From NCBI RefSeq assembly GCF_030525615.1, contig NZ_JAUNEJ010000008.1:1-63447 (forward strand): DNA of 63,447 bases. The letters run 5' to 3'. This stretch comes from Cutibacterium sp. (GTDB lineage: Bacteria; Actinomycetota; Actinomycetes; Propionibacteriales; Propionibacteriaceae). The position numbers and the translations under genes are program-made. The notes below the pieces were generated by a model that was not told the DNA's origin, searched no databases, and worked only from the letters and a program-made list of their open reading frames with translations. Of the stretch, positions 1 through 8,124 are shown piece after piece (the stretch's first letter is position 1; the number at the start of each line of letters is the position of its first letter).

Positions 1-351
1 GGCGTGATCGCCGCACACACCCTTGGCCAGGACCTTGCCGTTGGCGTCGGTGAGGGTCTCCACGCAGTAATAGGTGCCAGCCTGGTTGACAGTCACCTTC
101 GGGGAGGCCACTTCAAGGGCGTTGGTGTAGGTACCGGCAGGAACCGCAACCGGCTTCGTCGTGGCCACCGGAGCAGTACACACATTGGCCACATCACCCT
201 TACGGAACACCTGGAACGTCACCTGAGCACCCTCAGGAACCGTCCCCGTCACCCGGGCAACATCACCAAACTCGGCACCCACCTCAGCCGACTTATCAGC
301 AACCGTCGTCACCTTCACCGGTTTACATTTGTGGGGTGTAGCACCGTTAAA
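1..351 (-). CDS. Surface protein repeat domain, downstream part (partial, out of frame with its start)
   Basis: The frame is open from base 351 to the left edge, so the C-terminus lies outside the window. It encodes a beta-sandwich-like repeat of the kind found in actinobacterial surface-anchored proteins: PVKVTTVADKSAEVG near its start, then GTVPEGAQVTFQVF, a cysteine after VANV, AGTYYCVETLTD and a closing VCGDHA. It has no start codon of its own. It lies just downstream of, and one frame away from, the signal-peptide fragment at 315-665, so both look like pieces of one gene. Adding one C to the CCCC run (333-336, minus strand) would join them as TVLHP-HKCKPVKV. The function is probably adhesion or surface display, inferred from the architecture only. 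Confidence 0.6.
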
Positions 352-665
352 TCAGCGAAGACAACCCCTCCGCCAGAGAGGGGGTATCCAGTGAAATAAT
401 AAACGCCGGTGCCTGTCGTATCTTGGACGTAGTCTGGAAGTTTATCGTAAAAAGGAGCTTTATAGCTCACATGCAGTGATGCCGACGCGGCGTCTCGTGC
501 CTTCACGTGAATTTCGTCGGCGTGAGCATTTTGCGGCTGAGTCAAAAGTGCGCCACCCGCAATTAGTGCGCCAGTTAGTCCTCCGATGGTTAAAACCTTA
601 GAGTGGCTAACTTTACGTCTGGCGGTTGATTTGCGCCGTCTTCTTAATCTTGGAAATGCAACCAT
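315..665 (-). CDS. Secreted surface protein, N-terminal part, prematurely terminated
   Basis: This encodes 116 residues. An Arg/Lys-rich n-region (residues 5-18) is followed by a hydrophobic stretch (about 24-42) and an AHA-DE signal-peptidase site near residue 49, so export is well supported. The mature part is short and unfamiliar. The ATG at 665 has an AGGGAG Shine-Dalgarno six bases upstream, which fixes the start. The frame stops at 315-317, while the repeat domain of the presumed same protein continues in another frame (1-351). The gene is therefore a frameshift pseudogene, a phase-variable gene in the off state, or a sequencing error. Phase variation through C/G runs is known for Cutibacterium adhesins, but this run is only four bases long. 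Confidence 0.6.
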   Translation of the reverse strand: MVAFPRLRRRRKSTARRKVSHSKVLTIGGLTGALIAGGALLTQPQNAHADEIHVKARDAASASLHVSYKAPFYDKLPDYVQDTTGTGVYYFTGYPLSGGGVVFADLTVLHPTNVNR

Positions 666-1133
666 AAATGGCTCCCTATGTAGCTTAAAGCGACATGAGT
701 TAAGGTCTTTGTTCCGATATGTTCAGATGTGAACAGCTTCACAACAAAGCCCCGAAGGGAAGGTGCTCGTACCATGTGACGGTGTCAACTGGCCTATACG
801 GGTGCTATAAGACGTGGGTTGAGCGCCTCATCCTACGTAAGGCGACCGGTTTCTTTGCTGCGCAGAGTAGGTCAGCGGGAGCAGCCAGCAACTTCAGGCG
901 TGGTATCCAGCGGGTGAGGCGAAGCGTCAGGCGCCAAGCATGATAAGTGAGAAGAGGTCTGCGGCTTTGGAAGGTAAGCCAGAGTGCGTCGCGGACCGGG
1001 CGATAGCAGCTGAATAGTCTTGCAGAATTGCTCGGGTAAGAAGTTCGTGAATTTTGAAGGGCGCGAGGACGATCGCCGGGGACTCTTGCGCTGAAGCGCA
1101 CGCGTTGGCCCCGGACGGTTTAAACTGGCAGAC
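666..1133. other. Intergenic region without a recognisable gene
   Basis: This 468-base stretch lies between the divergent surface protein and pyridoxal kinase genes, so it should carry both promoters. I see a small palindrome, gttca-gatg-tgaac (721-734), in front of the surface protein. A second, tgcgct-ga-agcgca (1087-1100), lies about 35 bases upstream of the kinase start. Short open frames here have no recognisable motifs or ribosome binding sites and look like chance. No convincing -35/-10 pair was identified. Confidence 0.4.
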
Positions 1134-1937
1134 GTGACGAAGATTGCGCTTGCTATTGCGGGGTCGGAGGCTTCCGGTGGCGCCGGAGCCCAGACTGATC
1201 TCAAAACATTTCACCAACTCGGGGTCTTTGGATGCACGTCCTTGACCTGTATCGTCTCTTTTGATCCCCGCAATGACTGGGCGCACCGATTCGTGCCGGT
1301 GGACCCTCAGGTCATCCACGATCAGATTGAGGCGACTCTCGCCGTCCACGAGCACATCGACGCTGTGAAAATCGGTATGCTTGGCACCCCGACGACGATT
1401 GGCGTTGTCGCCGAAGCGCTGGAAAGTTATCAGTTCCCCAATGTGGTCGTTGATCCTGTCCTGATTTGTAAGGGCCAGGAGCCGGGCGCAGCTCTGGATA
1501 CCGACAACGCCTTGCGTGAGAAGGTCCTTCCGCACGCCGATGTCGTGACTCCGAACCTCTTCGAGACACAGACCCTTGCGGGGGTCAATGAGATTACCTC
1601 GATCCAGGCCCTCAAAGATGCTGCCAAGAAGATTGGTGACCAGGGAGTTCCCGTCGTTATTGCCAAGGCCGGAACCCTGTTAGACACCGGTACTGCGTTA
1701 GACGTTTACTACGACGGCCATGACTGCGAGGTCCTGGAGGTTCCTGCAGTTGGACAGGAGCGTGTCTCTGGTGCCGGTTGCACCCTAGCGGCTGCGATTA
1801 CTGCGGAGATCGCCAAGGGAGCGAACCCGCTGGACGCAGCCCGCACTGCTAAACAGGTCGTCGTGTCAGCCATCGAGAACCGGATGCATGGCGGTGCCCC
1901 CTTTGACTGTGTGTACCAGGGTAATTACCAAGCCTGA
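1134..1937 (+). CDS. pdxK: PdxK/ThiD-family pyridoxal or hydroxymethylpyrimidine kinase
   Basis: This is a ribokinase-fold ATP-dependent kinase of 267 aa. It opens with AIAGSEASGGAGAQTDLKTF, carries VDPVLICKG and the VVTPNLFE strand, and ends with the anion-hole and catalytic loop SGAGCTLAAA. VDPVLICKG and the YYDGHD segment resemble the firmicute-type PdxK subgroup more than classical ThiD, so I favour phosphorylation of pyridoxal, pyridoxine or pyridoxamine (B6 salvage). Activity on HMP in thiamine synthesis is possible, since the family is often bifunctional. The GTG at 1134 is the first start before the AIAGSE motif. No strong Shine-Dalgarno is visible. A hairpin terminator follows. Confidence 0.85.
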   Translation: MTKIALAIAGSEASGGAGAQTDLKTFHQLGVFGCTSLTCIVSFDPRNDWAHRFVPVDPQVIHDQIEATLAVHEHIDAVKIGMLGTPTTIGVVAEALESYQFPNVVVDPVLICKGQEPGAALDTDNALREKVLPHADVVTPNLFETQTLAGVNEITSIQALKDAAKKIGDQGVPVVIAKAGTLLDTGTALDVYYDGHDCEVLEVPAVGQERVSGAGCTLAAAITAEIAKGANPLDAARTAKQVVVSAIENRMHGGAPFDCVYQGNYQA

Positions 1938-1955
1938 TAATTTCTGACGGCCCCG

Positions 1956-1984
1956 GCGGGTATCCGCAGAAAACGGATACCCGC
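1956..1984. terminator. Hairpin terminator between convergent genes
   Basis: A perfect 11-bp inverted repeat (gcgggtatccg / cggatacccgc) has a 7-base loop. It lies 18 bases after the kinase stop and before the end of the convergent SDR gene, so it can serve both strands. On the minus strand a short T-run follows the stem. Confidence 0.75.
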
Positions 1985-2056
1985 AAAAGCGTGATGGCAA
2001 ATCCACCTTGCCAGGTTTTGCAGTGCCAGTTTTTCCGCGCTGAATCTGAGAAGGCG

Positions 2057-2791
2057 TCAGCGTCGAAAGACTGGGCGCACCGACAGTTCCTCAATCATTG
2101 CCTCAGAGCTGGCTTCTAAGGCTGCGCGCACGGTAGCCGCGACGGATTCCGGGCGTAAATGCTCGGAAGCGTTGTAAGGTCTTCCCGCCTGGGCCTGAAT
2201 CTCCGCCTGCATATCGGTGTTGACACGACCCGGATGGATAGACGTCACCCGAACTTGTCCCCGTTCCTCCTCGCGCAGAGCGTGAGTCAGAGCGCGTAAA
2301 GCGTATTTCGACGCTGCGTAAATTCCCCCGCTGGCAGGAGTCCGCAAGAATCCCGATCCGGAATTTATCATGACGATATCGCCGTGGCTTGCCCTCAGCA
2401 GAGGAAGGACCATACGAGTGAGGTCGGCGACCGCGATGACGTTGATTTCCAGCACCCGGCGCCATTCTTCCCGAGTTTGGGTTGCAATCTCACCAGGAGA
2501 CGCAGCATTCACTCCGGCGCTGTTGACGAGGACGTCAAGGCTGTCCACTTGGGAGACGGCCGCTGCAGTGGACTCCTCGTCAGACAGATCTGCGAGGAAG
2601 GGGGAAGCGTCAGGCAATTCTGAGACCACCTTCTCGACGGCCTCCCTGTGACGTCCTCCCACGATGATGTGGTGATCTCGACCGAGTTCCTCGGCGATAG
2701 CCCTCCCGATGCCGCGCGTCGCTCCGGTCACAAGAACCTTCTTGGCGCTGTGGTCAGTGTGTGAGGTTTCCAATGTCTCGGAGATAGCCAT
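2057..2791 (-). CDS. SDR-family oxidoreductase
   Basis: This is a classical short-chain dehydrogenase/reductase of about 244 aa, the usual family length. The nucleotide-binding motif TGATRGIG is at residues 22-29, NSAG at 90-93, a serine of the catalytic set near 145, and YAASK at 158-162, with a PG-(x)-T loop (HPGRVNTD) behind it. The preference for NADP(H) and the substrate cannot be told from sequence. A longer frame begins at 2950, but its first 53 residues are low-quality and the SDR fold begins right after MAISETLETS, so I use the ATG at 2791. The gene is divergent from the small lipoprotein at 2980. Confidence 0.85.
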   Translation of the reverse strand: MAISETLETSHTDHSAKKVLVTGATRGIGRAIAEELGRDHHIIVGGRHREAVEKVVSELPDASPFLADLSDEESTAAAVSQVDSLDVLVNSAGVNAASPGEIATQTREEWRRVLEINVIAVADLTRMVLPLLRASHGDIVMINSGSGFLRTPASGGIYAASKYALRALTHALREEERGQVRVTSIHPGRVNTDMQAEIQAQAGRPYNASEHLRPESVAATVRAALEASSEAMIEELSVRPVFRR

Positions 2792-2979
2792 GGCACTACC
2801 GTACGTTCTGCACCAGCCAGCACCACCTGGGGGTGCTGCAGAGGTACCGAAACACGAATGCCAACAGTCTCGTCCGCATGGAGGCACGGCCAGCGACGAG
2901 GCCGGATTCGTGACGCGATGAGACATGCCTGACTCCGCGTGCAGAGCCATAAGACGAAATCAGCGATAACATCGCCGGC

Positions 2980-3399
2980 ATGAAAGCCAGAGCAGCGGTC
3001 GCAGTAGTGGCGCTGCTCGTGGTGGCAGGATGTGCCCCCTCGCATGAGGGAGCCGTCCCGACTCCGGCTACCGGTTCAGCTACCCCAGCGCCTGCCGGGG
3101 CGGAGACCTTGGCGAGCTTGGGTTTCCAATATGGACCACAGAATTTCCGTGTGCCCCGAAATCTGACCACTACCCTGCGCGTCGATCACGTCAACAACAT
3201 CACCCTGCTTATTGAGCCTGACGCGTCGGGAAAGGTACATGACTTCTTGGCTGCGAATCTGGAGGCGTCAGGATTCATGGTGACCGGTGACGCCAATGGG
3301 TCCTTGACGTTTGTGTCCAACCGTCCCGACACCAAAGGGTGGGCGGGGGCGTTCACAACCTCCGACGAGGCCGCCGGATTGACCTTACGACACAGCTGA
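2980..3399 (+). CDS. Small secreted lipoprotein, unknown function
   Basis: This encodes a 139-aa protein with a lipoprotein signal peptide: a short basic start, a hydrophobic core and the lipobox VVAGC with cysteine 18 as the lipidation site. A Pro/Thr/Ala/Gly-rich linker (about 22-42) precedes a globular C-terminal domain of about 95 residues that I do not recognise. It should be anchored to the outer face of the cytoplasmic membrane. The gene stands alone, divergent from the SDR gene and convergent with maf. Confidence 0.75.
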   Translation: MKARAAVAVVALLVVAGCAPSHEGAVPTPATGSATPAPAGAETLASLGFQYGPQNFRVPRNLTTTLRVDHVNNITLLIEPDASGKVHDFLAANLEASGFMVTGDANGSLTFVSNRPDTKGWAGAFTTSDEAAGLTLRHS

Positions 3400-3433
3400 C
3401 CAGGACATTGCTGATATTAAGGTCAGAATTGGC

Positions 3434-4075
3434 CTAGTTCAGATGTCCGTTCCTGGGAACGTTCCACAGCGAAGACCACTCGACGTCGAGGTCCATGAGC
3501 ATTTGCCGTAGCAAAGGAAGGGAAATCCCGGTGACATTGTGGGGATCGCCGTTAATGCGGGTGATGAAGGCACCGCCCAAACCGTCGATGGTGAATGCGC
3601 CTGCCACCTTCGCAGGTTCACCGCTTTTAACGTAGGCGTCAATCTCAGCGTCGGTGAGGTCCGCGAAGGTGATGACAGTCTGTCCAACCCGGGTCTGCTC
3701 GCGTATCTGCCCGTCGGTTATGACCGCAACGTGATGGCCGCTCACCAGCACTCCCTGATGGCCGCGCATTCGTAGCCACCACTGCCGGGCACGCTCAGCA
3801 GTGTGGGGTTTGCCGAGAATACGTCCGTCAAGGTCGAGAACGGAATCGCAGGCCACCACGATCGTCTGATCGGCGGGGTGGTCCTCTAGAGCCCCAGAGT
3901 CGATGACCGAGTGAGCCTTGAGACGGCACAGCCGGGCCGTCATGGTAACGGCATTTTCGCCGGTCAGGCGGGTTTCGTCGGCTCCCGACGCGATGACGAC
4001 GGGTTCGATACCGGCGGAGCGCAACATACGCAACCGGGCCGGGGACTTCGACGCGAGAACGAAGCAGGTCGTCAT
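3434..4075 (-). CDS. maf: Maf-family nucleoside triphosphate pyrophosphatase
   Basis: This is a house-cleaning NTP pyrophosphatase of 213 aa that hydrolyses non-canonical or modified nucleotides to monophosphates. It starts with the family signature LASKSPARLRML (the usual form is S-x-S-P-R-R). It also has ACDSVLDLDGRILGKP, which carries the catalytic aspartate, and a C-terminal INGDPHNVTGISLPLL block. The ATG at 4075 lies one base after the accE stop, so maf is translationally linked to the carboxylase genes. This pccB-accE-maf order is common in actinobacteria. A longer upstream frame is only the out-of-frame shadow of accE. Confidence 0.9.
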   Translation of the reverse strand: MTTCFVLASKSPARLRMLRSAGIEPVVIASGADETRLTGENAVTMTARLCRLKAHSVIDSGALEDHPADQTIVVACDSVLDLDGRILGKPHTAERARQWWLRMRGHQGVLVSGHHVAVITDGQIREQTRVGQTVITFADLTDAEIDAYVKSGEPAKVAGAFTIDGLGGAFITRINGDPHNVTGISLPLLRQMLMDLDVEWSSLWNVPRNGHLN

Positions 4076-4076
4076 G

Positions 4077-4304
4077 TCAGTAACGTCGCAGAGACCCTCG
4101 CCAGGCCGCCTGGCCAGGCATGAAGGGTTCACGGATGGTGCGCCAATAGGACTTCCAGCCGAAGGCGATCGGTCGGTCCTCCGGAACGTAGGCGTTCGGT
4201 CCAGGACGGGTGAGTTCGGCCAACACTGCGACGAGTGCACCAAGCTCCTCGTCGGTGAGATTCCCCTTCGTGATCGTGATCGCGTCCCTCGTGTCCTCAC
4301 TCAT
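4077..4304 (-). CDS. accE: Acyl-CoA carboxylase epsilon subunit
   Basis: This 75-aa protein has the layout of actinobacterial AccE/PccE subunits: an acidic N-terminal helix region ([21 protein letters not shown]), a Pro/Gly linker and a Trp-rich tail ([23 protein letters not shown]). In Streptomyces and Mycobacterium the epsilon subunit helps hold the alpha and beta subunits together and raises activity. The start ATG overlaps the pccB stop in ATGA, which supports co-translation. Its presence groups the neighbouring beta subunit with the actinobacterial acetyl/propionyl-CoA carboxylases rather than with the transcarboxylase 12S subunit. Confidence 0.85.
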   Translation of the reverse strand: MSEDTRDAITITKGNLTDEELGALVAVLAELTRPGPNAYVPEDRPIAFGWKSYWRTIREPFMPGQAAWRGSLRRY

Positions 4305-5875
4305 AGTGGTATGTTCCCGTGCTTTTTGGGAGGCAGGGCTTCACGCTTGGTGCGCAGCAGACGCAAGGTACGGATGACCGACGCGCGCGTCTCATGCGGG
4401 TGGATAACCTGGTCAATCCAGCCACGCTCAGCCGCTTGGTACGGGTTCGACAGGGTCGTCTCGTACTCGTCGATGAGTTCCTTGCGCTTGGCCTCCGGGT
4501 CGGGATCGGTGGCTAGAACCCGCCGGTGCAGAATACTGACAGCCCCCTCGGCACCCATGACGGCTATCTGGGCGGTCGGCCAGGCGAGGTTGACGTCGGC
4601 CCCTAAGCTCTTGGACCCCATGACGATGTAAGCACCCCCGTATGCCTTGCGGGTAACGACAGTCAGCAGCGGCACGGTGGCCTCGGCGTACGCGTAGATG
4701 AGCTTGGCACCACGACGGATGATGCCATCATGCTCCTGCTCGACGCCAGGCAGGAAACCAGGAGTATCGACGAAAGTGAGCACCGGGATGTTGAAAGAGT
4801 CGCAGGTACGCACGAACCGCGCGGCCTTCTCAGAAGCGTTGATATCGAGAGTGCCAGCGTTGAGCATTGGTTGATTGGCGACGATTCCAATGACGCGACC
4901 CTCAATGCGACCAAATCCGCAGATGACGTTCGGGGCGAAAAGCTCGTGGATTTCCAGGAAGGTGTCCTCGTCAAGCACGGTCGTGATGACCTCATGCATG
5001 TCGTACGGGTGATTTGCAGAGTCCGGGATAAGGGTGTCGAGTTTGCGGTCGTGGTCGGTGATCGTTAGATCGGCCTCGCCGTCATCGTAGAACGGCGGAT
5101 CTTCCAGGTTGTTTTGCGGCAGATAGCTGACGAGGTCGCGGACAAATTCCAGGGCGTCCTCCTCGTCATTGGCCAAGTAGTGGGAGTTGCCCGACTTTGT
5201 GGAATGAGTGCGAGCACCGCCCAGTTCTTCCAAAGAGACGTCCTCGCCGGTGACCTGCTTGACGACGGCAGGTCCCGTGATGAACATCTGGGAGGTCTGA
5301 TCGACCATGACAATGAAATCGGTTAGGGCGGGGGAGTAGACGTGTCCGCCAGCTGCGGCGCCCATGATGATGGAGATTTGGGGAATGACGCCCGAGGCCC
5401 TCGTGTTACGGCGGAAAATGTCGCCAAAACGAGCTAGAGACGCCACACCCTCCTGGATACGGGCACCGCCGCCCTCATTGATCCCGATGAGAGGACACCC
5501 TGTCTTGACCGCGAAATCAATGATCTTGCAGATCTTCTCGCCGTAGACCTCACCCAAGGACCCGCCAAAGATCGTGACGTCCTGGCTGAACACACAGACC
5601 GGACGCCCATGGATTGCACCGACACCCGTGATGACGCCGTCGGTATAGGGACGCTTGTGTTCCATACCGAAGTTCGTTGAGCGATGGCGAGCGAACTCGT
5701 CGAGCTCAGTGAATGAGTCCTCGTCAAGCAGCCGCAAGATGCGCTCCCGAGCGGTCATCTTTCCGGCGGCGTGCTGCTTTTCGATGGCCGAGGGGGATGC
5801 GGCATTGACGGCCTCGTCGATCCTCCGACCGAGGTCGGCGATCTTTCCTGCCGTGGTGTGGATGTCGATCTCCAT
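4301..5875 (-). CDS. pccB: Propionyl/acetyl-CoA carboxylase beta (carboxyltransferase) subunit
   Basis: This 524-aa protein is a full-length crotonase-fold carboxyltransferase. It moves the carboxyl group from carboxybiotin to an acyl-CoA, giving methylmalonyl-CoA from propionyl-CoA and perhaps malonyl-CoA from acetyl-CoA. Visible motifs are [67 protein letters not shown] and the C-terminal KKHGNIPL. The tail and the linked epsilon gene fit PccB/AccD-type enzymes; the transcarboxylase 12S subunit is the main alternative. The biotinylated alpha subunit is not in this window. A divergent biotin ligase gene lies upstream. Confidence 0.9.
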   Translation of the reverse strand: MEIDIHTTAGKIADLGRRIDEAVNAASPSAIEKQHAAGKMTARERILRLLDEDSFTELDEFARHRSTNFGMEHKRPYTDGVITGVGAIHGRPVCVFSQDVTIFGGSLGEVYGEKICKIIDFAVKTGCPLIGINEGGGARIQEGVASLARFGDIFRRNTRASGVIPQISIIMGAAAGGHVYSPALTDFIVMVDQTSQMFITGPAVVKQVTGEDVSLEELGGARTHSTKSGNSHYLANDEEDALEFVRDLVSYLPQNNLEDPPFYDDGEADLTITDHDRKLDTLIPDSANHPYDMHEVITTVLDEDTFLEIHELFAPNVICGFGRIEGRVIGIVANQPMLNAGTLDINASEKAARFVRTCDSFNIPVLTFVDTPGFLPGVEQEHDGIIRRGAKLIYAYAEATVPLLTVVTRKAYGGAYIVMGSKSLGADVNLAWPTAQIAVMGAEGAVSILHRRVLATDPDPEAKRKELIDEYETTLSNPYQAAERGWIDQVIHPHETRASVIRTLRLLRTKREALPPKKHGNIPL

Positions 5876-6501
5876 ATACCGAGACTATCCGTCACGGCCA
5901 CCAAACGTGGCATTCGACCGGTTTCCGGGAGAGATTGCCGCTTTTCGGAGCACAGTCGTGACGAGTTCTCGGATTTGCCACAACATCACTGCGATGGTGA
6001 TCGGCTGGTTTCGGTCGGGCTAGGGCGGAGGTGGCGTGCAGCACGACTGAGATGATGGCCAGGGGCGAGTGCGATACCGATGACAAGGAGATAAAGGTCA
6101 TGGGAGACCGCCGCGTTCGTCGCCGCACCTGTGCACACGGGTGCGGCTAGGGAAGTGTTGCTGAAGGCTGCGGTGTTGAGACCGAGGCGAGTTTTCGGCT
6201 GCCACTGCGGCCAGGAGCAGACTCGCCATACCGGTCGTTATGGACGTGACGATGGCACCCAACTGGGTTTCGGGAAGCGGCCCGATGAGTGCCAGGCAGA
6301 TCAGGCACGTCGGAAAGGCGACAGCCAAAACCCTGCGGGTTCGACCGTAAAACCTTCGCATGGTGACTCCGGTCATGGTCTTTCACAGCCGTGGTTGTCG
6401 GTGCGTCGAGCGATTGATGACTCGTCCGACAAAGTTCAGCCCAACAACGGGGAGGTTCCGGTCTATCCGTATGCGGCAGTACTTATGGATAATCTGGAAG
6501 A
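5876..6501. other. Divergent intergenic region between pccB and birA
   Basis: This 626-base stretch separates the divergent carboxylase operon and biotin ligase gene and should contain both promoters. It has no repeats or strong hairpins. The only candidate genes are weak minus-strand frames: 6098-6376, described separately, and a second frame starting in an ATGA overlap at about 6101 (MTFISLSS...) and running to 5892. The second has one possible hydrophobic segment and no family resemblance. Confidence 0.35.
6098..6376 (-). CDS. Possible small membrane protein (weak prediction)
   Basis: This 92-aa frame has a basic start (MRRFYGRTRR after an alternative first methionine) and two hydrophobic stretches: VLAVAFPTCLICLALIG and, after a short polar turn, LGAIVTSITTGMASLLLAAVAA. 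That would fit a two-helix membrane hairpin. The C-terminal third is polar and unconvincing. There is no clear ribosome binding site and I recognise no family. It may be a real small gene, a decayed one, or chance; I lean slightly towards decayed or non-coding. Confidence 0.25.
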   Translation of the reverse strand: MTGVTMRRFYGRTRRVLAVAFPTCLICLALIGPLPETQLGAIVTSITTGMASLLLAAVAAENSPRSQHRSLQQHFPSRTRVHRCGDERGGLP

Positions 6502-7341
6502 GTGCCGTCCACACCTGCCCCCGTTGTTGAACACGTCGTCGAACTTGCCGGAAATACCATGTTCACCGGGCCGCGTGGCGCAGGGGTGACCTACGTTGAG
6601 TCCACCGGCTCGACCAACGCTGACATGGCGGCTTTCGTCCGCTCCGGGGGAACGTCGTTCCGTGTGCTGATTGCTGGCCATCAAGACGGCGGACGTGGCC
6701 GTTTCGCACGTCGGTGGCAGGACACCCCCGGAACAAATCTGGCCGTATCTGTCTTGGTGCCCAATAATCGTCCTGGTCGGGACTGGGGTTGGCTTTCGAT
6801 GGTGGCAGGGCTCGCCGTCGCCAAGGTCATTGAAGAAGTCGGCGGGGCGGACCGTTCCCGAGTGACGTTGAAATGGCCCAATGACGTGCTGGTGGATCTG
6901 GGGACTGACCACGGCGGCAAAGTGTGCGGGATCTTGTCGGAGCGAGTCGACGGACCGGCTGGTCCCCACGCGGTCATCGGTATCGGGATCAACGTGTCGA
7001 TGGGAGTCGACGAGTTACCCGTTCCGACGGCGACGTCCTTGGCGTTGTGTGGGTTGAGCCACGACAAAGATGAGCTGTTGGCCAGTCTGCTGGTTCACCT
7101 GGATGACTTGTTGACGGTGTGGCTGGAGACCGGGACCGTGCGAGATCAGTACGTGGAACGGTGCGACACCATCGGCGCCCCCGTTCGTATCACCTTTGAC
7201 ACCGAAGTCGTCGGCGGAGGTGACGCGGCCGTTGAAGGTGTGGGAGTCGACGTTGATGATGACGGGGCCATCGTGGTGGAAAACTCGGAAGGTCGGCGCA
7301 GCTTCTACGCGGGGGATGTTAACCACCTGCGAATCAGGTGA
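6502..7341 (+). CDS. birA: Biotin--[acetyl-CoA-carboxylase] ligase
   Basis: This enzyme activates biotin to biotinyl-AMP and attaches it to the lysine of biotin carboxyl carrier domains. The 279-aa protein has the substrate motif STGSTNADM, the biotinyl-AMP loop region GHQDGGRGRFARRW, LKWPNDVLV, GKVCGIL and IGIGINVSM, followed by a C-terminal SH3-like domain. It lacks the N-terminal winged helix of E. coli BirA, so it is a class I ligase with no repressor function. Its position opposite pccB ties it to carboxylase maturation. The GTG at 6502 fits the domain start; no good Shine-Dalgarno is visible. Confidence 0.9.
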   Translation: MPSTPAPVVEHVVELAGNTMFTGPRGAGVTYVESTGSTNADMAAFVRSGGTSFRVLIAGHQDGGRGRFARRWQDTPGTNLAVSVLVPNNRPGRDWGWLSMVAGLAVAKVIEEVGGADRSRVTLKWPNDVLVDLGTDHGGKVCGILSERVDGPAGPHAVIGIGINVSMGVDELPVPTATSLALCGLSHDKDELLASLLVHLDDLLTVWLETGTVRDQYVERCDTIGAPVRITFDTEVVGGGDAAVEGVGVDVDDDGAIVVENSEGRRSFYAGDVNHLRIR

Positions 7342-7389
7342 ATTCCCCCGCAACTCCGGGAACGTCTCCGACCGCCTAGACTGGCCAGC

Positions 7390-8106
7390 ATGACGACCCA
7401 CATCCTGGCCCTTGGTGGCGGCGGCTTCTCAATGTCGAACCGGGGTGAACCCACCGCCCTGGACCGTCACATCCTTGACCTGTCTGGAAAATCTTCGCCC
7501 TTGGTGTGTTTTGCCCCCACCGCAGCAGCTGATGACCCGGTCTACGTCAACCGTTTCCTGGCCGCCTACTCGGCACTCGGCGTGCGGACCATGGTGCTGA
7601 CCTTGTGGCAGGGCGCTGCGGAGTCGGTGGAGCGTCTTTCCCAAGCCGACATCATTGTGTCGGGTGCTGGTTCGGCGGCCAACCTTATGGCGCTGTGGCG
7701 TATGCACGGTGTCGATCACGTCATCCGCCAGATGACCTCCTCAGAGGATGACGTCGTGCTTGCCGGGATTGCCGCCGGCGCGTCGTGCTGGTTTTCCGGT
7801 TGCGTCACCGACTCTTTCGGCGACTTGCGTGCATGGCGTGGCGGCATGGGCCTGCTCGACGGATCGTTCTGCCCTCACTTCGACGGTGAGTCCGAGCGTG
7901 CTCCGATTTACGCCCAGGCGGTGGCTAATGGCGTGCTTTCTGCTGGGTATGCGGTTGACGATGGGGCGGCCATCCATTTCATCGACGGCGAGTTCTCCGA
8001 CGCCGTGGCTGAGCGCAGGGAGGCCACGGTCTCGAGGCTTTCGGCATCCGAAGAGCCGACGTCTTCTGGGATTCTGCGTGAGGAGCTCGACGTCACGGTG
8101 CTGTGA
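7390..8106 (+). CDS. Peptidase S51-like (PepE/cyanophycinase fold) protein lacking the nucleophile serine
   Basis: This 238-aa protein has the class I glutamine-amidotransferase-like fold of peptidase family S51 (aspartyl dipeptidase PepE and relatives). Landmarks are ILALGGGGF at the N-terminus, IIVSGAGSAANLMALWR, CWFSGCVTDSFGD and FCPHFDGE with the expected histidine. The nucleophile elbow, usually G-x-S-A-G-A, reads GIAAGA at residues 126-131, so the catalytic serine is alanine 128 (codon GCC, 7771-7773). The protein is therefore probably not a serine peptidase; it may bind peptides or have lost function. The gene follows birA by 48 bases and could be co-transcribed. Confidence 0.8.
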   Translation: MTTHILALGGGGFSMSNRGEPTALDRHILDLSGKSSPLVCFAPTAAADDPVYVNRFLAAYSALGVRTMVLTLWQGAAESVERLSQADIIVSGAGSAANLMALWRMHGVDHVIRQMTSSEDDVVLAGIAAGASCWFSGCVTDSFGDLRAWRGGMGLLDGSFCPHFDGESERAPIYAQAVANGVLSAGYAVDDGAAIHFIDGEFSDAVAERREATVSRLSASEEPTSSGILREELDVTVL

Positions 8107-8124
8107 TTTCGTGGTGTGGTGATT

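Noticed and set aside
719..943. Plus-strand 74-codon frame upstream of the kinase gene
   Set aside because: No motif, no ribosome binding site and Arg-rich shadow-like composition; treated as non-coding.
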